Source: Melitaea cinxia
Lineage: Eukaryota > Arthropoda > Insecta > Lepidoptera > Nymphalidae
Reading direction: 5' to 3'
DNA length: 64,000 nt
Assembly: GCF_905220565.1 (NCBI RefSeq)
Contig: NC_059409.1
Span: forward strand, 12,828,549 to 12,892,548
Positions within the stretch are counted from its first letter, which is position 1. The number at the start of each line of letters is the position of its first letter. Of the stretch, positions 12,151-24,735 are shown piece by piece. Made by a program: the position numbers and the translations under genes. The notes below the pieces were generated by a model. The model was not told the DNA's origin and ran no database searches. It worked only from the letters and a program-made list of their open reading frames with translations.

Positions 12151-12460
12151 CTTCGCATTCAGCCTGTTACATCCCATTGCTGGGTATAAGCCTCTTTTCC
12201 TATGTAGGAGAACGATGCGAGCTTAATCCACTACGCGGCTCCAGTGCGGGTTAGTGGCGGATATGTTCCCGACTATGAGTAACGATCACTATCAGGTATT
12301 TATGATAACAACCGGGACAGACGCCTTAACATGCTCTCCGAGGCATGGTGGGGAGACCCACAAGGGCAGACGTCCAAACCGGGAAGAAATATTTATATAT
12401 AAATATCTATCTCGAGCGGGAATCGAACCCGCAAACCGCCAGCGCTTTAGGCGACTATTA
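12151..12460 (-). mobile_element. SINE (family S1), older near-full-length copy
   Basis: The tail (GCTGGGTATAAGCCTCTTTTCC) and body (GGGACAGACGCCTTAACATGC) match S1. Near 12411-12450 the inverted tRNA-like head with GGGAATCGAACCCGC (box B read on the minus strand) is preserved. Several indels and substitutions make it an older copy. No clean target duplication was found. Confidence 0.75.
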
Positions 12461-12944
12461 TATTAACAACATTTATTAAATACAAATAAACCAACACTCA
12501 ACAAATAAGTACATATCATTTGCTTCAATCACACTCAACAAATAAGTACATTTCATGCTTCACATATGATTTCATTTGTCTCATTCAAATATCCATAAGT
12601 TGTATAACTTTACTGCAATATTATTATTGTATTGTGCTGGAAAATTGACTAAACCGAGTTTAGTGTTCGAAATCTGTTTTGAGTGTCCTTAGTGAAGACT
12701 CCGAGACAACATCCGTCAAATTTACAAATTCAATTTCCTCAATCACGCTATTCAATTGAGAGCCCCACCGTATAATAGAAATAGGCGTTTTGTCTTAAAT
12801 TGTTTTAAGGCAATCTATGTTTATAGTAAAGCAGAAACAGGCTAAATTTTGTAGACGGTAAAGTAATTTTTTTTTTTAATTTCTTGGAATAAATTGCCCA
12901 CTTTTGGGCAGGTAACTACTTCTGTGACGAACAATATATATATA

Positions 12945-13150
12945 CTGCTGATCCGGCGAACGTTGTTTTGCCATATATGTTATTAACCCCTTAGTCCCCC
13001 CCCCATAACTTAAGAGTATGAAAAATAGATGTTGGCCGATTCTACGAACTATCTAATATGAACACAAAATTTCATAAAAATCGGTCCATCCGTTTCGAAG
13101 GAGTATGATAACTAACATTGCAATACGAGAATTTTATATATGTATAAGAA
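12945..13150 (-). repeat. Dispersed repeat (family I)
   Basis: Read on the minus strand it contains TTCGAAACGGATGGACCGATT, an AATCGGCCAACATCTATTTTTCAT-like block, a poly-G run (GGGGGGGGGACTAAGGGG), and ends GGCAAAACAACGTTCGCCGGATCAGC. The plus-strand copy at 53262-53570 has the same order of motifs. It is a common arthropod repeat end, probably the tail of a larger non-LTR or similar element, with no coding capacity here. Confidence 0.6.
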
Positions 13151-13767
13151 CCATACTCGTACATATGGTATAATCGAGATAATAAATTATAACCGTGGTG
13201 TGTCAAAAATGATTGCACGTGATCGCGCTAGCAAAGTCTTGTTTGTCATGTTCGCAACATACTACATTGTCAGCACTGCCCCACGCATTTAGTATACGGT
13301 TTTATAGGAAAGTGATATTTCCGTAACAAAGTAGCAGGATAGAACCGGAGCAGTTCAATTTTCTGCATCGAAGCCACTGCTGAAGATTGGAACTGTGAAT
13401 TGTCGAATTTTCCACTGGACTTGGTACCTTTGATGTCCCTTCGTACGGAAAAGGTACCGGTAGTGTTAGTAGAGCAGAACTAAACGAATGACTTCGAAAA
13501 CAGCGAGACGAAAATGTTGTTTGCGTGAACAAACCGTTTTTTGGAAGTCGTTAATCTTTGTTACGGAACTTGAAATAAAATTTAATGTTACAAATAAACT
13601 TAGACAAACAAATAAAAAAATATTGAATGTTAAGTTTATTGTTGTTTTTGGACAAAAATTATTTCTTTCAACATAGCCTGGTATCCTCGTACGTATACGT
13701 CCTCTAAGTTATATTTGTCTTATATTTGCCTTTACGTTTATTTCAACAGTAATATTTAAAAATAATT

Positions 13768-13990
13768 AATAATAATAATACTTTTTATTTGCAATATCCA
13801 CACAAATCAATATTACATATCCATTAAACTAAACAATTAAATTATACAATAAGGATATCGCAAACCCGGTCTCAAGCTCGGCATATGCTGGCAGAGCTGT
13901 CAGCGTCGATCTTCCGCTTGAGCCGTCGGGTGACAACACGGTCGCACCAACACCACATACCATACAGAATCGGAATACAGAAAAAGAAAC
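13768..13990 (-). repeat. Probable LINE 3' end with TTA tail, minus strand
   Basis: The plus strand starts with (TAA)n followed by TACTTTTTATTTGCAATA. On the minus strand this becomes a 3' end with an AATAAAAAGTATTATTATTA tail. A GC-rich block (13858-13960) containing GAGCTTGAGACCGGG on the minus strand lies upstream. This is the layout of a truncated LINE 3' UTR. No protein frame supports a precise family. Confidence 0.4.
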
Positions 13991-14577
13991 ATGAAAATTA
14001 AATGGATATAATCAAGTAGACATGGGACTAATATATAATTACATATAATATAACATTTAGATATTAAATAGGAAAATCCTTATCCTTTTTGATGTACCTT
14101 TGAAAATTTTGACAACGAAGAGAATGGTTTGTATGTGCTTACATTGTAAATCTAAATAATTTAATCAAATTAAGAAGTAAATATTTTCGGAAACAACCAT
14201 ATTTTAAACAATATAATATATTTTATATAAAATAACTGTTAATGATAAAAACATCTATATAAAAAGTACATCTACAAAAAATCATCATTTTCAAAAAGAA
14301 ATTCTTCACCCAACCGTCTTGAAGTAACAAATCAAGCATAACATTGGTTAAGCGTCACGTGATCAACCCCTCGAGAACGGGTCAACAGTGATAAAGTAAT
14401 TATACGCTTCCGTCCAATTAATAGATCAATCATAATACAACACGGACGTTGAACACATTTATAGCAATTATGTGATTGATTGCTGTTAAACGAATTAGGC
14501 TACTTTCGTTTTTATTACGCTTCCATTTGAAGGTTATTAAAAATATTATCATAAGACAATTACAATTGGACAATTAT

Positions 14578-14712
14578 TTCGATCACCAACCCGCCTGCCA
14601 AGCGTGGTGACTATAGGAAACACACATAAGTTCACGGCATTTTTGGCGCGAACTTGACTTGGATTGCGATAGGCTGAAGTGATAGTGAAGATGATGATGT
14701 TGATAATGATGT

Positions 14713-14745
<33 letters not shown>
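14578..14745 (-). repeat. Repeat F fragment with (GATGAT)n tail
   Basis: The segment 14578-14685 (GATCACCAACCCGCCTGCC ... GCGATAGGCTGAAG) is the inverse of the 5' half of the repeat at 28889-29215 and 44597-44935. It runs directly into a TGATGATGATGATGATG microsatellite at 14690-14745. The microsatellite is therefore likely the tail of the element rather than an independent simple repeat. Confidence 0.65.
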
Positions 14746-14746
<1 letters not shown>

Positions 14747-15423
14747 TTACAATCAGCTAAATATATGAATAAGTAGATCGGAAATAATTAAAATAATAAA
14801 AAAGTATATTAAAATACTAATGTACAAAGATTTGTGGAGCGTAAATTGCTGTGACCTAAAGACCTTTCGCCGCCCTATTTCTTCCACAAAGGTTTTGACA
14901 TTAATTTCTTTCAACAACGATTTCCCGCCAGAGACGTCTTGCGCGGCGCCGCGTCTGGCGGACAAATGATCTTTCAGTTTCGGAGCGACAGCTGCGTTCA
15001 AATATTAACAAACTATCTGACTTCGACAATAAAAACGTTGTGTTCTAACACAATGTTACATTTTATGAATTGAATGGAATTTATGTTCAGATTTAAAATG
15101 TTTTCAATCATGAAATCATGGTATCTTTAAATAAAAGAATAAAAAAGTACGAATTTTTATTTCTCAACAGTAAAGATATATTTTAATAACTCTGTTTTTC
15201 TGCCTAATTTCTTATTCTTTGGAAATTTGAGAGGAGAGGTTAGTCTTATGTTATGTAAAGTATAAGTAATTCTCAATTCCAGCTCTATATACTAGTCATC
15301 GTTTCAGTTGTTTTTGCGTTACAACCATCTTTCGTAACTCGCACGTGTAATGTACATAGGAAGTAGGATAATTTTTTGTTAGATCTAATCTTATCTCAAA
15401 TAATAATTTAATTTCAAATAGTA

Positions 15424-15770
15424 CGCTTCAGTCTGTAATATCCCACTACTGGGCATAGGCCTCTTTCCCCATGTGGGGGAAGGATCAGAGCTTAATCCAC
15501 CACGCTGCTCCAATGCGGGTTGGCGGATATATATGACTACTACTATGAGTAACGATCGCTATCAGTTGTACATGATAACAACCGGGACCGACGGCTTAAC
15601 GTGCTCTCCAAGGCACGGCGGGGAGACCCACAGGGACTGCACATACACCCAGACCACGGCAAACACCTGTATGGCCAATATAAATGTTTGTCATGTGCGG
15701 GGATCGAACCCGCAACCGCCAGCGCAACAGGTACAATCGATAGCTGTGACCGTTACGCCAACGCGGCGTC
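15424..15770 (-). mobile_element. SINE (family S1), full length, 11-bp duplication
   Basis: All parts of S1 are present on the minus strand. The tRNA-like head includes GTTGGCGTAACGG (box A region) and GCGGGTTCGATCCCCGCAC (box B). The body contains CCTTGGAGAGCACGTTAAGCC and the tail GGCCTATGCCCAGTAGTGGG. TTCAAATAGTA at 15413-15423 is repeated at 15771-15781, an exact 11-bp target-site duplication. Overlapping reading frames on the plus strand are translations of this SINE and not genes. Confidence 0.9.
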
Positions 15771-16497
15771 TTCAAATAGTATTAATCAAAATTTTTTATT
15801 ATTATTATTGTAATAATAAATAAGTTATCACAACCAAGCTCGGAGTTAGTATAAGTAATTATATAAAGTGATTAAATATAAAAGCGGTAGTTGTATTTTA
15901 ATGGAACAATTAATTTCAATAATTATTTAATTAAGATAACCAACGGCAGGCGTAGCCATTAATAATTCAATAAATCTATTAAAACGTTATCAGTACTTAA
16001 GTGACGGATTATGGGACGAGGCGGAATTGATGGGACAAATTATGGGCTGGTATAACCGTAAGGCCTTTAGCCGTTATGAAGTTCTATGTAGCACAAACTG
16101 CGAAGCACCTGCGTTATACGATCATAATATCTCAGGAGTTAAGACATACACCCGCTATTTGCGATAAAAACGCTTTTAAACTTCCATAAACGAGGATAAT
16201 GAACGTGAAAATGTTACTAACATTGATATTTCAACGACTAATCTACTTTTTCATCTTTTTTATTATTATTAGTGATTACAGTAAATGTACTTTCAAGTAT
16301 ATTTAGAATAAACAAAAACTGTACCTAATAGATTAAATTCTCTTAATTAAATATTTTGAAAAAAAAAAATCACCGCATTTTATAATTAATACAGAAGTAA
16401 AAACTTTTTTTTTTTTAATTTTATTTGTTGGTATTATATCTGTATTTTAGTTACTTTTAACGCCGAAATGTCAAACGTCAAACGAAAGATAATGGCT

Positions 16498-16700
16498 AGG
16501 CCTGTAACATCTCACTGTATGTCTCTACCTCCATGTAAGTGAAGGACCGGAGTTTAATCCACCACGCTACTCAACTGCGGGTTTGCGGACATATTCTCTA
16601 CTGAGAGTAACGATCGCTATCAGATGTATATGATAACAACCGGGATCGACAGCGTACTGTGCTCTCCGTGGCATGGAGACCTACAAGGTCAGACATTCAA
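16498..16700 (-). mobile_element. SINE (family S1), degraded
   Basis: It shares TAATCCACCACGCTACTC, GAGTAACGATCGCTATCAG and GATAACAACCGGGATCGAC with S1 in the correct order. There are many substitutions and a deletion around the CACTGTATGTCTC segment, and no head remains. It is an old copy. Confidence 0.7.
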
Positions 16701-17059
16701 ACTTGAAACAACTTTTTATAAAAATACCAATATTCGCAACTGCCGATGATTTTTGGCGCCTACAAGCAATTTTACGAATACAACAGATTCGTCAAACATA
16801 CCATATATTGTTAAAGTTAAGCCTTTGACGCCAGGTGTAAACAGATTCAAATTTAGTCTACCCTGACTAGCAATTATTTGTAACGCTCTAATGAAGTATG
16901 AAGGGTGAGTTAATGCGATTACAAGAAATGATATCTTTGATCTGTCTTTGAGAACTATGATGGTGAAGGGAATCGTTAATGGCGTGACTGTGTAGATATT
17001 ATAAATCTTAATAGTTAAATGTAATTACGAAATAAATAATTTCGGAAACAAAAAAATTT

Positions 17060-17220
17060 TACTCATATAAATGCAAAAGTAAGTATGTCTTTCTATTACG
17101 CTTTCACGCTTTAACCACGGAACCGATTTTGATGAAATTTGGTACAGAGGTAAGATGGTAAACAATTACAAATGCTGCACAAAGTAACTATTTCATGTGA
17201 ATGAAGACTTATATATAAAA
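17060..17220 (+). repeat. RTE-like repeat fragment
   Basis: ATAAATGCAAAAGTAAGTATGTC followed by TTTAACCACGGAACCGATTTTGATGAAATTTGG is a widespread insect repeat module. A relative lies at 25598-25700. It has no coding capacity. Confidence 0.45.
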
Positions 17221-17779
17221 AGTGAGTGAGCTTTTTCACTAGAACTCTATAAATAAATAAAACATTTTGTTGAGAGATTCACGAAAATTCCTTCTCCAAA
17301 TTATTTAAATAGTGATTAAAGTGTGCATAAAAAGTCCTTTTAACAGTTTATCTGGAGAATAAATTACACACTTCAATTAGGTTTCATGATTTTTTTAAAA
17401 TATTTAGTATATTTAGTTTAAATGTAAAATTGATTTGAAAGTCGATATTTTCTAATTTAGTACCAGTCTCTGCATGCATCGTATGAAGTCATAAATACGA
17501 TTCAAATCGAATCCCTGTCTTTTTTTATTTACCTTGCCCTGTCGGTAACAAACTACAAGCTGTTTCCACTAAATTATTTTCAGCCAGGCCGTTTTCAGCT
17601 AACTGTTTCAGTTTTATCTTTGTTTTTTATTTAAGGGCGAAGTACCTTTGCTGTACAGTGTTTTATTTGTATTGGTAGTATAATAATTTTGTATATTTTA
17701 TTTATTGTTCAATTTAGTTTATTATTAAATGTCAATATTTTTAAGATACATGAGATATTACCTGATATTACGAGATTTC

Positions 17780-17833
17780 AGTTTAATAAAACTAACACGT
17801 AAACACGTGTTTACGTGTTAGTTTTATTAAACT
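17780..17833. repeat. Perfect 54-bp palindrome, no spacer
   Basis: The left 27 bases (starting AGTTTAATAAAACTAACACG, 17780-17806) are the exact reverse complement of the right 27 bases (17807-17833). The centre is ACACGTGT, and symmetry breaks immediately outside (C at 17779, A at 17834). A single strand could form a 27-bp hairpin. It may be the collapsed terminal repeats of a small foldback element, a hairpin RNA source, or an assembly or cloning artefact. No flanking transposon was recognised. Confidence 0.85.
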
Positions 17834-19359
17834 ATTTTACAAGTTTTTACTATTAGCTCAATCAATGTTGATCGAATATATTTATTATTTAATAAATTTT
17901 TATACGAATTAAATTTATGTAAAAAATACTATCGTGCATGGTACGAACGAACAAACAAAAAGTAGTCCAGTCAACTAGGTACGGTCATCAAAAAAAATTG
18001 AAAAATCCAAAAAGACCAACAATCCAGCCCCAATCGTGAGAGTAGGGACCAATCCATCAACACGTCTGCGGTATTCCAATTTTCATGCGAAGTTTTCATC
18101 GTCTCGAAAAAGCAATTAAAATAAACTCGTCTATCCGGCCATTCATCATCTACTTCGCGTCAGTTGATAGATCGAGTTTATGACGTTTAAGACTATAATT
18201 TATGAATATCTTGTAATCGAGCGAAACTTCATCCAAATATCTAAATTATGAAGTCGATTATTGGAAATATCAGGGTAGTTTCACATATTTTATTTATATT
18301 TTTATGGGAGCCGTGAAATATAGTAAGCATGGAGAAGAAAACTTTTCTAAATTACTATAATTTTTTGTTTTTAATACAGAGCTGCACTATCCCCACAAAT
18401 TAGTTAACACTTAAGTTTTCTTTATAATTAGAACGAAAATCAATCGAATCGTCATTTCATATATTTCAAAAGCACACTTACAAATTACATATTCAATAAA
18501 ATTAAACAATATATAATAACAAAGTATCTGATATGCATGTCACTTATTACGTACATAACATTTTGGAATACAATGATTAAAAGCACAAAAAATTATAAAT
18601 AAATAAAATATTTGAACTTTAAATACATTAAATTACATTACATTAATACACTTCAACACTTACGATATAAAAAAAAAAGAAAGTTGTCTCTTGATTTACA
18701 TTTTAAATAAATGATGTAAATTTTGATTCCATGTTCATAAATTTGCTCTTAGCTGTAGATTATGATCATGGGAATAGTCGACTAGGTCACTTGTTACAAG
18801 CATAAATACATTTCGCACAAACATTATTCTAATGAAATGAGCTAAGGAACAATCTAGATAGTATTTTAGATTTTGGCATAGAGCCGAGCGTACAGCCTCA
18901 ATACAAAAGCGATCTCGTTTAAGCGTTCCGCTTGTTTTGCAGCCAGGTAGTAAAATTATAATAAAACGAGTTAATATTACGTTTAGGTAAATTATTCTTG
19001 CTTAGTTCTAAATATCATTAAGTCTCCTGTGTATAATATGTTATAATATGTTACCTTGTACAGCTAATTATAGAGTTTACACTTGTCATGACATTGTTAG
19101 AGAATAAATACTCAAACACAACTTATTTTCATAGTATTTACATCTGACAGTAAAGATAAGTACCATCGCAAGTTAAAGAAATCACAGCTATACGCACTTT
19201 GCACATTATCAGTTAATTCGCAATACAAACGATACATTTATATATCTATACAAAATAAATAAAATTGTAGTGTCTGTTTGTAATAATAAAATAACCGCTT
19301 TTTAGTAAATAATTTTTACTAAATGCATATGATTTACATAACATTTTTTAAAATTTTTG
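17834..19359. other. AT-rich stretch without a supported gene
   Basis: It is low-GC sequence with no reading frame worth calling. A somewhat GC-richer patch at 17990-18190 shows neither splice signals nor a recognisable protein. Confidence 0.4.
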
Positions 19360-19557
19360 TCTGTCTGTCTGTTTGCTCCGGCTAATCTCTGAAACGACTG
19401 GACCGATTTTGACAGCACTTTCGCTGGCAGATAGCTGATATAATAAGAAGAAACTAAGGCTACTTTTACTTTAGGAATTTATTTAATTTATAGATCTGCG
19501 AACTGAAAAATAACTTTTTTGTTAAATTCCACGCGAACGAAGTCGCGGGCACAGTTA
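19360..19557 (+). repeat. RTE-like 3' tail
   Basis: It runs from GTCTGTCTGTCTGTTTGCTCCGG through ACGACTGGACCGATTTTGACAGC and TTCCACGCGAACGAAGTCGCGGGCACAGTTAGT. It is nearly the same element as 47660-47872 and, inverted, 24289-24490. The class is inferred from this well-known insect consensus; no coding part is present. Confidence 0.6.
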
Positions 19558-20831
19558 GTATAATATATATATACGCATTTACGTGCATATAAACAAACGA
19601 GGTTGTATATATATTTATTTTCGGTTTTCTAAATTCAAAATAATACACCACTGATGGCCCAATGAACTAATAGACTGCATAAAAATGCATAAGTTTTTTT
19701 TATTCGCTTTGTTTTGTGAGCTCAGTAAGCGTAACAAAGCATACTAGCAACTAGGTCGATAACTGACTCGTCATTGTCATACAACTCAGACACATATGAT
19801 ACAGCAGCGCGTCATAAATTAAGCCATCTCTCCGTTTAATACGATATCCGTTATAACTTTATTACACACACACACACACACTGTACCGTCTTGCTAGCTT
19901 TCAAACGCGTGGAGTTTAAACTATCGTTATGTTCTCTAAAGTTTTACAATTTTCTGCGCAGTTATTTTAATTTATCGCTCCGTAAAAAAAATCTACGGAG
20001 TATTAGAAAAAACTAAAAAACAAAAATAGTACATTTTTTCTAGCAATTCTGGAGTTTTGCGGATAGCAACTTATTTAGCAATAAATTTTTATTTATATAA
20101 ATAATAAGAACAAATTAAAGTTAAAAATGGATATATTTTTTTTACAGTAAATTTAGTCTGCAAATTTACAGAAATTTATTTAAGCGTCGAATTGTTCATA
20201 ATTATTAGGATCTTTACATTTGAAATACTAGGATATCATAACACTCCAGATGAATACGAATATTATACACAGAGGTATTATGTTTCACAGCATACGTTAA
20301 TAAGCACCTGGTAGTTGGCGTGTATCCAAGTCAGCAGGTATTAAAGGACATTCTGCAACCGCTCCTAAATCATCTGAGTCGGAGATACGGCACAAGAATA
20401 GTTGTGAATATTACGTTCACGGGTAACATTACTGGAAATAAATTATTCTGGTTGTTTTCAATTTACTGAAACAATTTCGGTGACAGTAATTGAGAAATGT
20501 TAAAAAATACTTTGAACATCGAAACGTCTCTGTGAGATGTTTCGATAAACGAAATGCAATGCATACACGGCTGCTTGGATGAAATTCTTTGTTGAGGTAC
20601 TAAGGATCTTATATAATTTTATTTACGATACGGAGTCACAGTGATAAGTGCAAATAACTTACTAACAACTAACCTACACTACAGATCACTGGTCTGATAC
20701 CATGCACATGATAATGTTTATATAAGCCATACGAATTTCTTGTAGTTAGGCGTTTATGGTTGTATTTTGTGTGTCTTCCAATACAATTTATGAATGAGGG
20801 GGCATTGGAGTTTGAAGGGCGTTTATTTATT

Positions 20832-21470
20832 TCATTTTTTTATATAACTAAGTTAGTGAATAAGCGTACGACTTACCTGATGGTAAGCGATTATAAACGC
20901 CGACAACAATAGAAACATCACAAGCGCGTTGGCGATTTTATCCCCTATTCCTCCAAGAGCTCTGGTCACCTTTCTCACCCAAAAGAAAATAACGCAGCTT
21001 AAAAACACTATTGACGCCGCGTTGGCGCAACGGTTACAGCCATGGATTGTACCTGTTGCGCTGGCGGTTGCGGTTTCGATCCCCGCACTTGACAAACATT
21101 TGTATTGGCCATACAGGTGTTTGCCGTGGTCTTGGTGTTTGTGCAGTCCTTGTGAGTCTCCCCACTGTGCCTCGGAGAGCACGTTAAGCCGTCGGTCCCG
21201 GTTGTTATCATGTACCCGATAGCGATCGTTACTCATAGTAGGGAATATATCCGCCAACCCGCATTGGAGCAGCGTGGTGGATTAAGCTCTGATCCTTCTT
21301 CTACATGGGGAAAGAGGCCTATGCCCAATAGTGGGATATTACAGGCTGAAGCGTAAAAACACTATTATTTAGCTGTGATCTTCTGTAAGGTCGAGATACT
21401 ACCCCAGTCGGGCTGCTCCATATATTGAGCAGGAAATTTGCTGCCCTACCTCAGTTCATGTAAGAGGGAT
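20832..21470 (+). repeat. Dispersed repeat (family H) split by a SINE
   Basis: The left part (20832-21012) carries GACTTACCTGATGGTAAGCG and GAGCTCTGGTCACCTTTCTCACC. The right part (21367-21470) carries GATCTTCTGTAAGGTCGAGATACTACC, CCAGTCGGGCTGCTCC and TTGAGCAGGAAATTTGCTG. In related sequence at 29234-29410 (inverted) the two parts are contiguous. The interruption is the S1 SINE at 21013-21353 with its 13-bp duplication, so family H is the older insertion. Confidence 0.75.
21013..21353 (+). mobile_element. tRNA-headed SINE (family S1), reference full-length copy
   Basis: This is a 341-bp short interspersed element in plus orientation. The head (21013-21100) holds a pol III box A-like GTTGGCGCAACGG and a box B-like GCGGTTTCGATCCCCGC. 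The body includes TCGGAGAGCACGTTAAGCCG, and the tail reads GGCCTATGCCCAATAGTGGG then CAGGCTGAAGCG. TAAAAACACTATT occurs on both sides (21000-21012 and 21354-21366), a perfect 13-bp target duplication. SINEs of this kind are transcribed by RNA polymerase III from the internal promoter and mobilised by a partner LINE. The three reading frames overlapping it are not genes. Confidence 0.92.
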
Positions 21471-24288
21471 GATAAAGGGTCAGACAAAAGAATTAGATTA
21501 AAGCAGTCTGTAAATAAACCATTTGGGAAAACCTCTGTTACTATAGGAAGGAGAAAGTTTAGAGTTAAATCCAGTTACTCCGTTAATCATCTTCCAAGAC
21601 ACAATTGAATGGGGTCGGATCAGGTTCCAAATCATCCCTTTTAGTAGAAAAGAAGCTTTTGCCCAGAAGTGAAATCTGTAAAACACGAGAATGGCTAACC
21701 GGAGGTATAATAGCTGCTTTAAATCCATTTAGTAGTTATTTTAAAAACATTTTAAAAATGCTATATTAAAAAATATACAGTATTTTTTTCAAGTATTGTA
21801 AATTTTTATATTTAAAATGTATGAGAGTGATGATGAAATCTCTTGATTATCATTACGGCAGAGCAGCGAGTGTTTTAACGTTTTATGCTAAAATAAGGTA
21901 GATAAAACTGCTCAGATTCTACATTGCAAATGTCTACCTATTACCGTCTCGCTGAAACACTTTCGAACGAGAAAAACGACACCCGTTAAAAATATGACGA
22001 TAATTTTTCATAGTTTCTCTGAGTTTATTTTGTTTTCTTCGATTATAAAGTATATTTTTTTCTTGTATATTGTTAAATACTAGTTTTTGACCGCAATTTC
22101 ATACACGTGTATTTAGTACAGAGTGTGTTATTATACAAATCAGAGGAACACAACTGTGATGATATCATTAATTTAAAAAAAAATTAAATTGCTTATTACT
22201 CGCAATAGATCCATAATTAAGTTATCTAGCCAAAATTTATTTTTTAATCTAAATTTATTTGTTTATAGAGGCAGGACTCTTACTCAAATGCATTTTACGA
22301 AGACCGAAAGCAGGATCAACGGATAATTAAATCCGTGTTATCTCAGCATACGAACTGTTGTTAAACTCACCTCTGGACCATATATCTATCTTTTACATCC
22401 CTTCTGCGGTTTCTCCACAATCCCCGCCGTGAACTTTGCTTTATGAATAGTTTTGCAAAAGTTTACAAAAGCGGAACTTTACACATGAAATTAGAATTTA
22501 GCTTGCATGTATGAAACTGTAATCAGTGTTTTAAAACAACACTTACATTAGTAATATAGATATTTATTTATCTATAGAAATAAAAAAATATTTTAAGAGT
22601 TGCAAGTTGTAAATATTTCGCAAAAATGGTTAAATTAAGTTATTATTACATTACAAAAGTATTTTTTTTTTTAATTTTACTTTAATTAATTTAATTTAGA
22701 AACACGTTGAATAAAAGTGTTTACAGAATTAAAAATAAATAAATTATGTTAGAGCGTTTTATAATTATCAAATATTTTTAACGTCCAGTGCAGCATTTTT
22801 TTGTGACCATCGACGGTCATACAAGCAATACTACAAAGTTTTATATAAGTACAAAATCTGTTTCATAGCAAAAAGCATTTCAGTTTTAAAACGAAAGACT
22901 AATTACCGAATACTGTATCAGATTGATGAAACATTGTACTCAAAATACAAAGCACCACAAACCACAGAGTAACAATTCGTTTCACATTTTTAGATAGGCA
23001 CTGTCCATCGTGTGCTCAGTTTTCAATTTTTTTGTTGCGGTCACCGTACACAGAGGTTATTTTCGATACATAATAGTCTTTATTGTCTAGGGTGTAAGGG
23101 TTATCGGACCGATGTCTAAAGTATCGCGGTACTGACAATTTATTCACCCGGACAGATAGCGTTTCCTTCGCTTTTTTTAGCCTGAAGCTGTGCTTAAATA
23201 ATTGTCTGTTTTCCTTTGTTCGTGTACCGTTGTAGATTTGTCAGCTAAAAGTCTATATCGTTATTGCGTTTCATACTAGTTACTTAATTATAACAATGTA
23301 CTCACGTCTATTAATGCCTTAAAATTCACAGAAACACACACATAGCTGATTTTAATTGTTTGTCTAAAAAGTATGCATATTTCAATACAAAAGTCTTGTA
23401 TTAATTAAGATTCTTAAATATCTCTGGTCACGAAAAAAATTAAAAAGAATGTACTAAATGTACATCAAATTAATTTCATCTTAAACGAAAATAAATTTAT
23501 GATTTTCACTATTTTATTTAAGACATTAAAATACTAAAATATTGTTCAACTGAAAAAGTCTAACGACCTAAAGTTTTTGCAGAGTATCACATGTCAGTGT
23601 TTAGAGGTCAAATAAATATATTAAAAATTATAAAAAAAAAGAAAAAAAAACAACAATTAAGAAGCCATTATATAAATGTCGATTAACAAGGTAATTCTAA
23701 CACGCTTTAATGGTTGTCACGTATTGAATAATATCCATTATTTACTTTTAGTTATGTAGTAAACAGGGTGCACTATTAGCTTTCTTTTGTTTTGTTTATT
23801 AAATGACTTATCTCTAGAGGTATTTTTCTCGTGGCGTTACGCTAAAACGCGTTATTTTTCAACGAATTACGCGAGCCCCTACGGGCCGAATTGAATTAGT
23901 TCCAAAGTAGGTCAGGACATTTCACCATAGAGTTACATTTTTGCATAATGGGTTTTCCTTAAGTTTATAACTTTATCGTGTTATATTTTTGTCAACGATT
24001 TTGATTTGTTTGATAAAATATTTCATACTTTACGACATATAGAGCATCAAAGCTCGTCCTCGAATTTAAAACTGAACTGTCAAAAGTCGATGTATATTGC
24101 ATCATTGAAGCAACTATTTTTACTTTCTTTGCGAAAACGGAATAATATTATGGCGACAATTTGATTTCCATATATAGATGAAATGTCTGTTTCACAGAAA
24201 TCATAATATGTGTTGACTGCAATAAATTGTCATTTATATATGAGCGAAATCTTGAATTTATGAAATAAAATTACACATATATTTAAAG
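21471..24288. other. AT-rich stretch without a supported gene
   Basis: No repeat family in this window and no convincing exon was recognised. The reading frame at 21498-21728 lacks any recognisable motif. The GC-richer piece near 23040-23170 could not be assigned. Confidence 0.4.
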
Positions 24289-24490
24289 CTAGCTGTGCCC
24301 GCGACATCGTCCGCGTGGAATGAAAAAAAAATATTGTTCAGTTCGCAAAGTTACTAAATAAATAAATTTCTAAAATAAAAATAGCCCGAGTTACTCCTTA
24401 CAACATCAGCTATCTGCAGTGAAGGTCCCGTCAAAATCGGTCCAGCCATTTCAGGGATTAGTCGGAACAAATAGACAGACAGACAGACAA
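24289..24490 (-). repeat. RTE-like 3' tail, inverted
   Basis: It reads from the inverted CTAGCTGTGCCCGCGACATCGTC end to GTCAAAATCGGTCCAGCCATTTC and a (CAGA)n run at 24470-24490. It is the inverse of the elements at 19360 and 47660, so the CAGA repeat marks the inner side of the tail module. Confidence 0.6.
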
Positions 24491-24575
24491 AAATTATAAA
24501 AATGTTATTTTGGTATGTAATGTTATTTTAATATTACAAAAGACAATCCAATTTTATTTATTTGTATAGATTTTA

Positions 24576-24735
24576 ACAACACGTTGATGTAGTGGTTAAC
24601 AGCAAATTTCTGCTGGGCTAAAAGTCGCGGGTTTGATCTCTGTTCAGGATAATTTTTGAGTAAGACAAACAGCCGGTTGTTGTTAGCTGGGCGTGTCTTG
24701 TGTGTATTAATGGACTACCATCACGTGTTTATTTA
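24576..24735 (+). mobile_element. tRNA-headed SINE-like element (family S3)
   Basis: ACGTTGATGTAGTGGTTAAC resembles a tRNA 5' half with box A, and GCGGGTTTGATCTCTGTTC resembles box B. An AGCCGGTTGTTGTTAGCTGGG body ends near GGACTACCATCACG. It is a degenerate copy with no duplication located. It differs from S1 beyond the head. Confidence 0.5.

Noticed and set aside
21008..21257. Three overlapping reading frames of 67-134 codons on both strands
   Set aside because: They are translations of an S1 SINE and the adjoining family H repeat, with similar frames at every S1 copy.
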